From the NCBI GenBank assembly GCA_964017185.1, contig OZ024879.1:44709883-44773882 (forward strand): DNA of 64,000 nt, in the 5' to 3' direction. The translations under genes and the position numbers were made by a program. The notes below the pieces were generated by a model, which was not told the DNA's origin, did no database searches, and saw only the letters and a list, made by a program, of their open reading frames with translations. Source of the DNA: Rugalucina vietnamica (lineage: Eukaryota > Mollusca > Bivalvia > Lucinida > Lucinidae). Of this stretch, positions 12,938-24,080 are shown piece after piece (within the stretch, counting starts at the first letter, position 1; the number at the start of each line of letters is the position of its first letter).

Positions 12938-12994
12938 TGATCTGCGCCTTTGTTTTAGCCTAGGCGGATTGTTGGTTTTCCCATGTAGCGGCTA
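12938..12994. mobile_element. Family D MITE, right arm only
   Basis: TGATCTGCGCCTTTG ... GTTGGTTTTCCCATG joined directly to the LINE 5' break. Confidence 0.65.
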
Positions 12995-13135
12995 ATATAA
13001 CAAAGTCAAGAGCCCTGGCTTGGGCTATGAGCAAATGTTTTGACATGTAGACTGACTTGTGGATAGGTACCTTCTGTCCCAGCCTCTTCGACAATCAGTT
13101 AGTTTCGTCAGGCTTTGTATGATCATTCTCTTGAT

Positions 13136-13272
13136 TCTAGTCTGACATGTATTCACAGGACGACACTATCTAGTCTGACATGTATTCACAGTACGACACT
13201 ATCTAGTCTGACATGTATTCACAGGACGACACTATCTAGTCTGACATGTATTCACAGGACGACACTATCGAA
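13136..13272 (+). repeat. 33-bp tandem repeat, 4 units
   Basis: Units start at 13141, 13174, 13207 and 13240 (TCTGACATGTATTCACAGG). A multiple of 3, so it creates an 11-residue repeat in an open frame, but no gene context. Confidence 0.8.
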
Positions 13273-13499
13273 GTCTAAAGTTCGCGGGGTTACGAGTAAC
13301 GTAGCACATGTAGCCGATATCGCACTGGGTGCGCAAATTGAGTCCTCCGTCAACCCACCCATCATTAGTATTCATTTTATATTGACCATTCAAATCAGCA
13401 CATTATATAGCTAACGGTCAATGACGGGGTTAGACAAACAAACCAACATGTGCTTTTTATAGGTAAATATACTCAATAAATATAGGTGCAAAAACACTT

Positions 13500-13770
13500 G
13501 TTAACTTTGTCTAAGGAAATAGAGGTGGGCGTGGTTATACCCTGCTGGCGGAGGAGTCAATTTACACAACATGACCATACATAGCTGATTACTGGTTAAC
13601 CGCTATAGTCACCCAAACATTTTAGCCTACGTGGGTAGTTATACTTGAAGCACCGTTTTTTTGGATGTCATGACATTAATTTTTGGTAAAAGTCCCATAA
13701 AATGGAGGCAGCGTCCCGACATGACCATAGCTGTTGACTGGGACGTTAAACATGAATGCAACCAAACACT
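13500..13770 (+). mobile_element. Family A retroposon, second copy
   Basis: Shares CTGATTACTGGTTAACCGC, GTCCCATAAAATGGAGGCA and the GGGACGTTAAAC end with the 4.8-kb copy; its 5' third is poorly matched. Confidence 0.6.
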
Positions 13771-13857
13771 GAATATGGCGGAAATCACTTTCCTTAATCA
13801 ACAGCCTTGGGTTTCATTTGAGATGCCTCCCCCCTCTCTGACCGGAAGATTTCTTCG

Positions 13858-14030
13858 TCATATAAGCCTGGCGTCCCTTTTATGGGACATAGGCAAACAG
13901 AAAAGCCCCAGATGTGACGCCGCGGAACGCGGCGTCCCATCTGGGGCTATTCTGTTTGCTTGGAGGAATTTCATCGAAAAATTGAATAAAATGTAATAAA
14001 GTTTCCTTTTAAAAGGAAAGTCTCGCCCGT
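13858..14030. mobile_element. Family B foldback repeat, best hairpin
   Basis: Arms 13893-13923 and 13929-13959 (31 bp, 2 mismatches, 5-nt loop GGAAC). Confidence 0.65.
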
Positions 14031-14254
14031 GTTGATCAATTTGTAAGGAGTTATATCAGAAGTGTAAGTATAAAATGATTGAATTCTATGTACCTAACAT
14101 TGCAAGGTTATCATCGCATTATAAACAAACTGTTTAAATAGACCTGAGCAGTGTGTATGTTTGAAGGATTTGATAAACCAGATGACCAATGGTCTTGTAA
14201 ACGTTCACCCGAGATTTGGTATATACTCAAATACTTTCATACATATCCTTATAT

Positions 14255-14665
14255 ATAGCCTTGGGCCAGCAACAGACAACCCTGTGGGGCCTAAACTTTT
14301 TCATAAGCATAAATATGTCCATTTGCCTATCCCCAGCATGTTTGATCTCATAAATGACATTTTACCAATTTTCACCATCCCAATGCATGGGCAACCTAAG
14401 CTCACCTTGCTATAAAATAGGTCATGGTCATCCCAGGGTCAAGATTTGGATATACGTTGTACAGCTCCATTACCCGATGTTTCATGCCAAGTTTCTGATT
14501 CTACAGAAGCAGATTTTAATTTTTATTTTGCTATCAATAGCCACGGCAGCCATCTTGGTCATGTGACCCGAATCATTTATATACTTCTGTTCTTATTTCG
14601 TAAAAATTCTATATGAAATTTGGCTTTGATTGGACACACGGTTTAATCACCAGCAGTTTCATCCA
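14255..14665 (-). mobile_element. Diverged fragment of the H3-type 455-bp unit
   Basis: The minus strand shows CCAATCAAAGCCAAATTTC, CACATGACCAAGATGGC and AACTTGGCATGAAACATCG in the same order as the 47.8-kb unit. Confidence 0.6.
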
Positions 14666-14832
14666 AATCGCCGGTTCCAGTTGCAACACGTTACGGTAGA
14701 ACTGTGAAACGACCGCAGAAACTAAACCTTTGAAAAATTTGACATTATTCATACAGGATAGAGACCTGATAAATGATTCTAAAATACATTCATACTGTAG
14801 AGAAACCAAGTGTGTATACAATGTGTTTATTT

Positions 14833-15316
14833 TGTAACGCTAGCCGAGCAATGCCACAGAAACCCCGTCGGTGGAAAAGCATGTTCATCCACCAAGGGTG
14901 GTTTACTGCGCTATATACTCAACACTTACTCGATTCACAAAGTTACGAGTTTGAAATTTGCATATTACAAGCACTCAGCATGCGGCTGCACCAACGTATT
15001 TTTCCAAGGGAGGCTATCCCGTCACATTACTCCCCCCTCCGAGAAGACTCGTCCCGAGTCTTGGCCTGGGGACTACATGGGTAAGGCAACCTCGGTCTGG
15101 CAGTAGTCATTATCCCACCGCTGCCACCAAATGTAGCGAACAGCCGAGCCAAGAACAGCAAACCCTGTCAGTGGAAAAGCATGCTCATCCATCAAGGGTG
15201 GTTTACTGCGCTACTTACTCGATTCACAAAAGTTACGAGTTTGAAATTTGCATATTACACGCACTCAGCATGTCGCTGCACCAACGTATTTTTCCAAGTG
15301 AGGCTATACCGTCGCA
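14833..15316 (-). mobile_element. Second miniature LTR element, same family
   Basis: LTRs 14833-15026 and 15132-15316 are separated by 105 bp. The same 18-nt tRNA-Leu complement is at 15112-15129, and the purine tract is next to the other LTR. The LTRs have diverged from each other more than in the 33-kb copy, so this insertion is older. Confidence 0.82.
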
Positions 15317-16196
15317 ATCCAGTGTTAAGGATTATACTCTCCAGTGCACACGTACAGAACTCGAGTTCTGTTCAACTTTATGTTCAAAATAATTTTCATA
15401 AACAATATCAGTTCTAACTCATATCAGTAACTCACAGAATTCAGGAACATTCATTCTACTGAGACCCACAGCTTCAAAATACAGACTAAGAGCTATGGTA
15501 CCATACAGACAGTTAGCTTTTTACAGTGACAGTCAACCGGCAGTGAAGCAAAACAAGACAGTTTACCGTTTAAAGTTTATTTGATCGTCACATTATATAT
15601 ACATAAAGCTATACACACTTTACTACTTAAAATGTGCATCATAAAGTTTGACTTTAAAGACAGTATAATTTACAGTGCATAACAAAACCATTTCTTAATG
15701 TTACAAATGTTAAGCATTTGCACATGGTCGTGCCTAAAAGTTATTTGATGCAGTATTTCATTTTTGCTCATTCCAAACAAAGAGGGATATACAATGCATT
15801 TTTTGCTTATTGCTAGGGCCGAAACGACTCGTCATTATTGTATGCTCTTGTCTTGTATAATTTTATGTATACGATAAATCAAGTGCAGCAGCAAGTTAAT
15901 CCGCCTCTAGTGTCTAGTCGTCGTACATTACAATAATAAACAAAATTGTCAAAATTTCAACATTTTGAGGAAAAGTATTCTATTCATGAGTCCCCGCTAG
16001 GACCGGTAGTAACATGCGTGACATGCATCTATGTTTGCACATCTAAACTGACTACTACGCCGAGAGACCTTCTGTGCGCGGTGAGACATTCCATGATTCA
16101 ACCGGAAGCAAGAAATCTTGTATCTTGTATTTTAATCTTGTATCTTGTATTTTAACTCTGAACCTAATAGTCTCGTCCCCTGTCGAGGACGAGACA
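15317..16196. other. No gene recognised upstream of gene B
   Basis: Contains a short TCTTGTATTTTAA duplication at 16115-16155; otherwise nothing. Could hold the gene B promoter. Confidence 0.4.
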
Positions 16197-16281
16197 AAAA
16201 TCACTCCTGACGCCCCTAAAATGAAAGTGGACTCACCCAAATGATAAAGATGGGAGAATCCATTCGTCAAATATGGGTTAA
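16197..16281. mobile_element. Family B tail fragment
   Basis: TCACTCCTGACGCCCCTAAA to TATGGGTTAATG. Confidence 0.55.
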
Positions 16282-16412
16282 TGTAACCATACTCAGTGTT
16301 TCAAACATTTACAACCGCATTTAGACATAGTGGTTTTCGTGACAAATTCTGCGCTTATCAGTACAACTAAGTACATTCGTACTATGGTCAAGGTTTTCAG
16401 TATCAAGTGAAA

Positions 16413-16446
16413 ATGAAGGCGATTGTTTGTCTCGTATTCTGTTTAG
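16413..16446 (+). CDS. Gene B exon 1 (signal peptide)
   Basis: ATG to a phase-1 donor, 34 nt. A TTTTCAG acceptor-like site 12 nt before the ATG could be the start of this exon's 5' UTR part. Confidence 0.75.
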
Positions 16447-17885
16447 GTTTGTATGTTTTTCAGTTGCTTTCTCATTCTAGTGCTCACCCCTCCTGTCATT
16501 TTCGATTTCTTACTTTGTAAACATGGTAAAAGAAGTTAAGTAGAATTACATTGAAACCACTGGCCGAGTACCTCTATCCCTATTCCATTTGAACGAACGA
16601 AAGTCGGATAATTTTGTTCTGTCCGGAGTTATCCTGGCAGTCCTGCGCCTGTACCTATGACCGAACTTGAGCGCGGTTTTGAGTACAAAATGCATTCGCG
16701 AATAATACGTGTACCTTGTGTGGCTACGTGTGTGACACAGCTTTGTCATTTCGGATTGTCCTTTATGGACGAATAGCGATTAAGGGCTTTTAAGATGTGA
16801 TATTTCATACTGTCTGCTCTTTGTATTTCCACCAAAAACACCAACAAATATCTTTGAATTTTTCAAACATTCCATAAAAATCAGCGTCGATTTGTTATCA
16901 TTTGACACGTGCTCTTTTCAGCGTGTGTCGTGGCGGAGCAATGCCATTACGACCATGACTGCAAAATGACCACGTGTGCGGACGGATTCCGGGTCGACTG
17001 CCATCATATCTACCTCCATGACTCCCAGGGACATTCTACAGGGGACGTACGTGAATGCACGTGTAGATCAACGAGTAAGTACAATACTGGTGCAAATGCG
17101 ACTGGAAAAATAGGAGTAGATGTTCTACGAGGCTTGACATCTTGGATTTAAGTCGAAGAAAAATAGTACTATTCGTGTAGCGAAACCAAAGGCGCTGATC
17201 AGCTGTGCAGCTACTGCACAGCTGATCTGCGCCTTTGGTTTCGCATATGCAAATTGTTTGGTTTCTCATGCGGCGGCTCATTTGTTACTTTATGCCAATA
17301 TCTTCGTCTTGTTATGTGTTTGTTTTAAAATCCAGATTTGCCAACTAGGATAACCCTGCATTACTTTGATGGACGATATTCAAGATGTAATCCAAAATGG
17401 CTGTCATTTCTTTAAATCGCTCTTGTACCGAAAACGCATGCGAACGCAACATAAATTTTATTCGCTCAACGGAGTATTTTTGTAATGTATACCCCCTTAA
17501 ACCCCATTTTTGTATAGTAAAACTGGGGCATGCAGGGGTATGTCTATTTTTCTTATTTTTGCTCCAAAACATAGATTGTGGTACTCGTTAGAACCGCCTA
17601 GGCGAGGTGGTTCTAACATGTACCACAATCAATGTTTTAAGCAAAAATACGAAATATATATATATATAAAAAAAAAAAATCCAATGATTTTTTTTTATTT
17701 TTACAGATGAAAAAAATCTCTGTATATTGCATGGGCAAATTTTCATTATGTTTTCAGGTTACCATCCCCCATGTTTTGGGAGTGACCAGTGGTGTATAGA
17801 TAACATGTCCAGTCATTACTGTCGTGACGATCACGGTAAAAGGTGGCACTGCTCGCCGAATGACAACCAATGTCATTGCTACTAA
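16413..17885 (+). CDS. Gene B: secreted cysteine-rich protein, 104 aa, 3 exons
   Basis: Exons 16413-16446, 16922-17074 and 17758-17885 total 315 nt. Exon 1 encodes MKAIVCLVFCL, a hydrophobic signal peptide; cleavage is likely after CVVA. Module 1 has spacing C-x5-C-x4-C-x7-C-x18-C-x-C and is His-rich. Module 2 has C-x6-C-x8-C-x9-C-x6-C-x-C and ends CHCY followed by TAA. In genes A and C the same position continues CxC and then splices. Here a phase-1 GTAAGT donor survives at 17908, 22 nt past the stop, so the C-terminus looks shortened by a nonsense change. A family D MITE (17134-17280) and a family C MITE (17480-17744) lie in intron 2. The second ends about 13 nt before the acceptor. The region after the stop holds decayed copies of exon 3. 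Function unknown. Confidence 0.78.
16922..17074 (+). CDS. Gene B exon 2 (six-Cys module 1)
   Basis: Acceptor CTCTTTTCAG, donor GTAAGT. It encodes VAEQC...DHDC...GFRVDCHH...ECTC and has the longest fourth loop of the three paralogs. Confidence 0.8.
17134..17280. mobile_element. Family D MITE, left end missing
   Basis: Core AGCTGTGCAGC-TACTGCACAGCT; ends GCGGCGGCTCA. In gene B intron 2. Confidence 0.7.
17480..17744. mobile_element. Family C MITE in gene B intron 2
   Basis: Opposite orientation: TACCCCCTTAAACCCCAT... to CTGTATATTGCATGGGCAAA. The end is about 13 nt from the exon 3 acceptor. Confidence 0.7.
17758..17885 (+). CDS. Gene B exon 3 (six-Cys module 2, terminal)
   Basis: Acceptor TGTTTTCAG. 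It contains CFGSDQWC, GKRWHC and the terminal CHCY-stop. Confidence 0.77.
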
Positions 17886-18560
17886 AACCGCCGGTCTCCA
17901 TATTGCCGTAAGTATATGAGTAAACTCTGACAGTGTTTTATGACAATAGATAGAGGGGGTTTTGGAGCATGTCTAGTTTTGATCTGATTCAGCTGCTTCT
18001 TTGCACCACAGACATGCCAATGTTACTCTTACGGAAACGGCCAGATTTTAAATTGACGTGAATGTATGGATAAAACCCGGCACTGTGTTGGGAATGACTG
18101 ATGCTGTTTAGACAATATCTAGTCGTTTATATTACCCTTGTTATTTAAACCGCAGGACTTGGTACTGCCGTAAGGGGTAAAACTCGGCACTATCTTGATA
18201 GTGGGCATTAGTGTGTAGATATTTCCCTAAATGTTATTAGTATTGCCTGGAGCACTGCTCACCATACGACAACCAATGTCATTGTTACTAAAACCGCCGG
18301 TCTCTATGAAAGTGTCATAACTATGGGTGTAAAATACGGTATTGTCTGGGACCGTCGGTGTATAGATACATGTAGATAACACGTCTAGTTAATATTGTCA
18401 CGATCACGGTAAACGTTGACACTGCTCGACACAAAATATTCATAACCAAAATCATAGTTCCCATGGTTACTGAAACCGCCGACTCATAATTGTCGTATGT
18501 ACAATATATGTATATGGGTAAAACTTGACGCTGTTTGGACTGGCGTGATCGCCACAGGAT
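17886..18560 (+). pseudogene. Decayed tandem copies of gene B exon 3
   Basis: Downstream of the gene B stop, blocks resembling exon 3 and its flank recur. Near 18245-18310 a block matches the CACTGCTC...GACAACCAATGTCATTG segment and is followed by the same TTACTAAAACCGCCGGTCT. Near 18340-18425 a block matches GGTGTATAGAT...GATCACGGTAAA...GACACTGCTCG. Weaker blocks lie near 18060-18180 and 18480-18560. Frames are broken by stops and indels and no open reading survives. The copies share the TAA of gene B, so the duplication followed the truncation. Confidence 0.6.
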
Positions 18561-18904
18561 AACCAAAACTATGTTTTCCCTGAAATACTTACTACTTTAT
18601 CAGGATGTATTGCACGTGCTCGTTTATCGTTCGTTCACATTTAGAATGTTGCAAGTCAAAATATATCCAGGTTCATCTCTCTATATATATTTTCAGATGA
18701 TTTTTTTGTGTTGCTGCCCTTCACTAGCCTCTCAGCGAAGAACTCTCGATGATATTATTTTGCTTGTGAAGTATGAAAAGAATGAATAATGAAATTTATC
18801 TTTGTTTATTATTTGGTACCATCCTACATAATCTCGTAAACGGACCTGAGGGCCACAAAGCTATAGAAAGAATAGAAGATATGGAGATTGATGTAACTAC
18901 ATCA

Positions 18905-19118
18905 GAAATCCAACATACTGCATATGCGAAAATAAAGGCGCAGATCAGCTGTGCAGCAACTGCACAGCTGATCAGCGCATTTGTTATGCTACACGGACAG
19001 TACCATGCCTCTGCTACTTATATCCAAAGTTTCAAGCATCTAGCATTCTTCTGTGACAATACAGACCGTTTTGTGTCGGACCTGGTCGGAAACCCAAATT
19101 GTTGGTTTTCTCATGCGA
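18905..19118. mobile_element. Family D MITE, ends eroded
   Basis: GTGCAG/CTGCAC core, then TATCCAAAGTTTCAAGC and GGTCGGAAACCCAAATTG. Confidence 0.65.
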
Positions 19119-19527
19119 TTTAAAATTCCAAACTAAACATCAGATAGGAAAGCAAGTACAGCACAAAACAGCTCAGCAATGTTACAACACGCATGAAAAG
19201 CAAGATTACTAGCTATTACCCAAAAAGGTAGCCACCGGCCAGCATCAATCAAATACAAAGACGACGAGTACAACAGACAGGTAAACAAAATAAACAGAAA
19301 ACATGGAGATACAAGTAAATCACAGCAGAATCGTTTTTTAACGATTTCTTTGAGTGAAAATAGATGCAGTCCTTTTCTCTTCTTCCCTATATCTAAACAT
19401 TCTTTTTTTACTTTCACTTATTGGTGTATATTACTTTGCTCTGCTCTTTATTCTGCTAAATTAATATGTAACACGTATTTAGATTGAGGTGATGTTTTAA
19501 TCATTGAAAATGTTTTGGTAAATTATT

Positions 19528-20278
19528 ATTGCGGAGGGCGTCTTGGCCAACATGCCTCATTGTTATAATGCAATGTCAAAACCAAACAAAAACATCGCAT
19601 TGTGTTGTTTACAGAATAAAATGATCATTTTAAATACATTCAACATTCAGTAGTTGCCGCACTGGAGTGCTGCTGTAGCCAGAACATATTCCCTTATAAA
19701 TTATGATTACGGTGGCCATTTTGGCCACCATCGTGTTTCGGTGTGATAAAATTATAATGGTGGGTCAACTATGTTTATAAAAACAACGCTTACTTTTGCC
19801 TTTTACAGCATAAATTGAACATTCTGACAACAAAACATTGCGTGAATGCAGCACTGGAATGCTGATTTAATCAGAGATGACCTTAAATATTATGATTATG
19901 GCGGCTATCTTTGCCACCATCTTGGCTCGTTGTTATTATGCGGGAATTAAGACTAAATCATGGTGTTCACAACATTTTACGAGGCAAATGCCATGCGTTT
20001 GGTTTTCAAACGCATGGCATTAGGTAAATGCAGCACAGGAATTGTGTTTTAATAAGAGAATGCGTTCTTTGAAATTATAATTAAGGCGGCCATCTTGGTC
20101 GTCATCTTTCCCAGGTGTTGTGATGTAAACCAAAAGATTTTTAAAACTATTACATGTGTGTACAACAAAAATGGACATAAAAAGCTCAAGTCACCGTTTA
20201 TGGGTATATTCAACTGTGTGATACTTTTTTCTTGTTTATGGCGGCCATATTGGTCGCCATCTTGTTTTGTTTCCAAAA
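19528..20278 (+). repeat. About 180-bp tandem repeat, 5 decayed units
   Basis: Each unit has ATTATGATTA-GGCGGCCAT-TTGGCCACCATCTTG (positions near 19531, 19710, 19900, 20090, 20238) and a distal ...TTACAG-AATAAA/CATAAA block. Confidence 0.6.
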
Positions 20279-20432
20279 CGCCTGAGCCAGGGTCGCATCA
20301 TGCAGTTTCTGAACTAGCATGGTTTACTAAACTGGAAACCACAATAAAATTTCATGCGGCACCACCTTCCAGGTTGTGCTGATCATAACGAAAACTTGCC
20401 CAGCAATACACAGAGATTTTTAAAGTTGTAAA

Positions 20433-22005
20433 GCCTAGGTTACATTTGGCCTACGATTAGCTTGCGATGATCGTACGATGCCATTTTTGCACTTTCGCGC
20501 GATCTCCGCAGGGTGACCCTACGATGCACCTACGATTCTACGGCTTCCTACTATCTCCGTAGCCTCTACGATTTTGTAGTAGTCTGCACTTTTACAAATT
20601 TTTAAAAATCGTAAGACCGTAGCCCATAGACATGTCGTAGGTAGCATCGTACCGGCGCCGTACGGGCGCCGTACGGAAACCCTGCGATGATCGTGCGGTC
20701 ACCGCAAGGTTTTTCTGATAATTTTTGGACTAAAATCGTAAGATAATCGTAGACCTTTACGATGATCGTACGACATCCGTACGGCTATATCGCAAGGTTA
20801 TTAAAATCGTACGGATATCGTGCGGTCATTATATACGGACATACCACGGTGTCCGCACATTTATCATGCGGCCGCCATGTGACTGCTATGCATTTTTGAT
20901 GGGATATGGTTGCATTTTACCATTAGGTTTCAATAGGACCGCTTGTCTTTTCCTTTCAGGGGAGCCATGACACACTGTGAGGTTGTACACGTTTGGTAGT
21001 ACACGAAAGACGGGCGGACACCTAACATCGCACGACTATCGTAGGGAGACCGCAAAGGCTCAGTCAGAAATCGTAGGGACTCTCATGGACATCGCACGGG
21101 CTGCTTACGATTTCCACTTAAAGTGTGCGGAGACCCTACGATTTCCCTACGATCTCCGTACGGTTCTGACTCGGAAAATCGAAGAAAGCCAGAACAAGAA
21201 ATCGCACGATGCCCACATGAATGTCGTAGCCCATTATCACCTACGATGTCTAAAATATCGTAGGGAAAATCGCAGACCGAAAAATCGTACGATGATCGGG
21301 GCACATGTAACCAACTAGGCATGACCCCTTGCGGACTCCCTACGATCGCTGTACGATTTTTGTTCCAAAACAATCATACAAAAATCGTGAGGTGACCGCA
21401 CGACCATCGCAGGGTCTCCGTGCGGCGCCCGTATAATGACGTACGACGGGTCTACGGACTACGGTCTTACGATTTTTAAAATTTGTAATCGTGCAGACTA
21501 TTACAATATCGTAGATGCTACGGAGATCGTAGGATGTCGTAGAATCGTAGGGATATCGTAGGGTCACCCTGCGTAGACCGCACGAAAGTGCAAAAATTGG
21601 CATCGTACGATCATCGCGAGCTAATCGTAGGCCAAATGTAACCAAGGCATCAGTCAGAAGTCCAAGCGACTCCGTACGATATCCACTTTAAGTCTGCGGA
21701 GACCCTACGACTGCCGTACGACCGCCTTGCGTTTTGTATCAGAACGTGCAGGGACTCCGTACGGATATTGCACGGGCTTCGTACGATATCCACTTTTAAT
21801 CTGCGGAGACCTACGACTACCATACGATCGCCTTGCGTTTTTCAATCAGAACGTCGACAAAAGGCAGATCATGAAATCGTACGATGTCCGTATGAATTGT
21901 AAGCACATACGTCGTAGCCCACGATCACCTACGATTTCTAAAAAATCGTAGGGAAAATCGCAGACCGTAAAATTGTACGATGATCGGGGCAAATGTAACT
22001 CAGGC
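20433..22005. mobile_element. Composite foldback element saturated with ATCGTACGAT words
   Basis: Left end GCCTAGGTTACATTTGGCC and right end ...CAAATGTAACTCAGGC are inverted and flanked by TAAA and TTAA. An internal inverted end at 21613-21645 (GGCCAAATGTAACCAAGGC) shows the unit was duplicated or nested. The arms consist of ATCGTACGAT/CTACGAT/CGCACGA words separated by 5-20 bp. Open frames here are by-products of the words. Confidence 0.7.
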
Positions 22006-22012
22006 TTAAATA

Positions 22013-22216
22013 ATGAATATTTTCAGTAGGAAATTTTTGCTATTTTTCTTATTTTTGCTCAAAACATAGATTTTAGGTACACGTTAGAACCGCCTCGCTG
22101 AGTACCCACAATCTATGTTTTGGAGCAAAAATAAGAAAAATATGTATATCCCTGCATATCCCAGTTTTGCTATATAAACGTGGGGTTCAAGGGGGTATGC
22201 ATTACACGGACATGTT
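22013..22216. mobile_element. Family C MITE next to the ATCGTACGAT element
   Basis: TTTTAGGTACACGTTAGAACC hairpin (partial) and GGACATGTTTTCCTGA end. Confidence 0.65.
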
Positions 22217-22396
22217 TTCCTGACGGCAACTGGACTATATGTATATGAATAGCAAACCGAGGTTTAAACATTTAAAACAATCGTTGGTTGGCATAAGTGC
22301 TCGTGTATTCAAACTTTTACAGGACAGTTTTTGCATGTAAGATGCGTGACTAATATTTCAGAAATAAAATGAATTTAAATGCTAGACTAATACATA

Positions 22397-22617
22397 TGAG
22401 CTGTGCATACGAAACCAACAATTTGGGTTCCGACCAGGTCCGACACAAACCAGGTTGTACAGTGACAGCATAAAGCTAGAAGCTGCTTGAAACTTTTATA
22501 TACATGTAAGTAGAAGAGGAATAGTACTATCCGGTTGGCAAAAACAGGCGCTGATCAGCTGATCTGCGTCTTTGTTTTCTCATATGCAGATTGTTTGTTT
22601 TCTTGTGCAGCGGCTCA
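22397..22617. mobile_element. Family D MITE, core shortened to GCTGATCAGCTGATC
   Basis: TGAGCTGTGCATACG... to CGGCTCA. The central arms have collapsed. Confidence 0.65.
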
Positions 22618-22852
22618 TGACCCCGGCATTCAGTTAAAAACTGAGACAGAATTCACCTTTGCTGCACACGATGTTGATAGCAAAAAGGCAAAAAGTGTTT
22701 TCGGACTTTTTGGTAAGCTACAGGTCATTCATACTTAAAACCACAGAATTTGGATGTGCCGTGTATTTGGAGGTCGCTCTTATCTTAGCTGGCCTTTACA
22801 AAATAAGGACCCATAGCTCACGATTTGACGGTGCAGAAATGTTTATATCAGT

Positions 22853-23060
22853 TAAGCCTGGTATCCTTTTTATGGGACTAAGGCAAACAGTGTAGCTCCA
22901 GATGCGACGCCACAGAACGCGGCTTTCCATCTGGAACTATTCTGTTTGCTTAGAGGAATTTAATAGGATTTTAAAATCACACCTGGAGCCCCATATAATA
23001 TTAAAGAAAGTCTACTCGCCCAAATGATAATGATGGGCAAATCCATTCTTTAAAATGGGT
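22853..23060. mobile_element. Family B foldback repeat, decayed
   Basis: CCTGGTATCCTTTTTATGGGAC head, CTCCAGATGCGACGCC / CATCTGGAACTATTCTG arms. Confidence 0.6.
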
Positions 23061-23165
23061 TAAAACAGTCTGCAGATACTACAAACTTTTTGGTCTAGTT
23101 GATTGTAACAATATCAAGGAACTGTTACACGATCAAGAGCACATTACATCATGACAACATTTCCA

Positions 23166-23412
23166 TGTAATGTATACCCTCTTATACCCCACTTTTATAT
23201 AGCAAAACTGGGGTATGCAGGGGTATACCTGTTTTTCTTATTTTGCTCCAAAACATAGATTGTGGGTTCTCGTTAGAAACGCCTCGGCGAGGCGGTTCTA
23301 ACGTGTACCCACAATATATGTCTTGAGCAAAAATAAGAAAAATATCAAATTTTTTCAGCTGAAAATTTTAAAGCTCAAAAAATCTCTGTATATTACATGG
23401 GCAAGTTTTAGT
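23166..23412. mobile_element. Family C MITE
   Basis: ATGTATACCCTCTTATACCCC start, hairpin 23258-23320, end CTGTATATTACATGGGCAAG. Confidence 0.7.
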
Positions 23413-23506
23413 AATGAAATGCTGCTTGGCTTCAGGACACGAGGTTATATGTTTGGGCTCAGCTCAGCAGAGACTAAAAATTACCCTTCTCAACGTGGCT
23501 GAATAT

Positions 23507-23566
23507 GTCTGGGAACAACTGGCCATGGATCATTCTACTCCATTGCAAGTTGTTCCCAGACACACA
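23507..23566. repeat. Hairpin TGTCTGGGAACAACT / AGTTGTTCCCAGACA
   Basis: Perfect 15-bp arms around a 30-base loop. Confidence 0.6.
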
Positions 23567-23970
23567 TGTGAATCATACAGCTTTCTACTGATTTTTTCTG
23601 CGTTGGATAACCCTGTGTGTTTAACGTCGGTGTTATGAGATGACGATTTTATGACGCCACGTGCCAACTGGACAGACGAAGTTTTTCTGCCGGCGGCCAG
23701 GTCCGATGAAAACGAGTTGTACCGAGGAAGGGTAGAAGTTTGCCTTTCGAATTTCAGTCTAGGCAAACTTTTGAGTCGGATTGTACATGTATATGAAATA
23801 TAGGACGTAAACAAAGTAGATGAACAGCTAAACCAGGCCACACACTAGTTTTCACATCACGCTTGCAAATGGTTTGATTTGGTAATGGCTTACCGGCTCC
23901 ATTTAACGATGCCTCAGTCATGTCGGGAATGAGCCACCGCTTCCTGGGTATCAACCAGTACCGTAAAGTG

Positions 23971-24080
23971 TTCCCAGCGGTCACATGAGGTCATAATGAC
24001 GTCATATCAACGTCGATGCGACGTCATGACGTTGCATTGACGTCGATCTGACGTCATTATGACGTCATGTGCCTGCTGGG
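23971..24080. mobile_element. Palindromic MITE with iterated TGACGTCA, copy 1
   Basis: The ends CCCAGCGG and CCTGCTGGG are inverted. The unit contains three perfect TGACGTCA palindromes (23997, 24049, 24060) plus GACGTC variants; almost every base belongs to such a word. Confidence 0.7.

Noticed and set aside
13115..13414. 99-codon frame with an 11-residue repeat
   Set aside because: The 33-bp unit length explains the open frame; no signal peptide, promoter or neighbouring exon.
14773..15417. Overlapping open frames of 80-144 codons
   Set aside because: They translate the LTRs and interior of the miniature LTR element; the same peptide pieces recur at 33.3 kb.
18535..19123. Two adjacent plus-strand frames of 84 and 116 codons
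   Set aside because: The second overlaps a family D copy and the first has no homology, splice or signal peptide support.
20977..21951. Arg/Tyr-rich frames of about 100 codons
   Set aside because: Low-complexity by-product of ATCGTACGAT words; no splice or domain support.
23414..23841. Opposed frames of 74 and 103 codons
   Set aside because: They straddle a TIR element end and a hairpin; no coding evidence.
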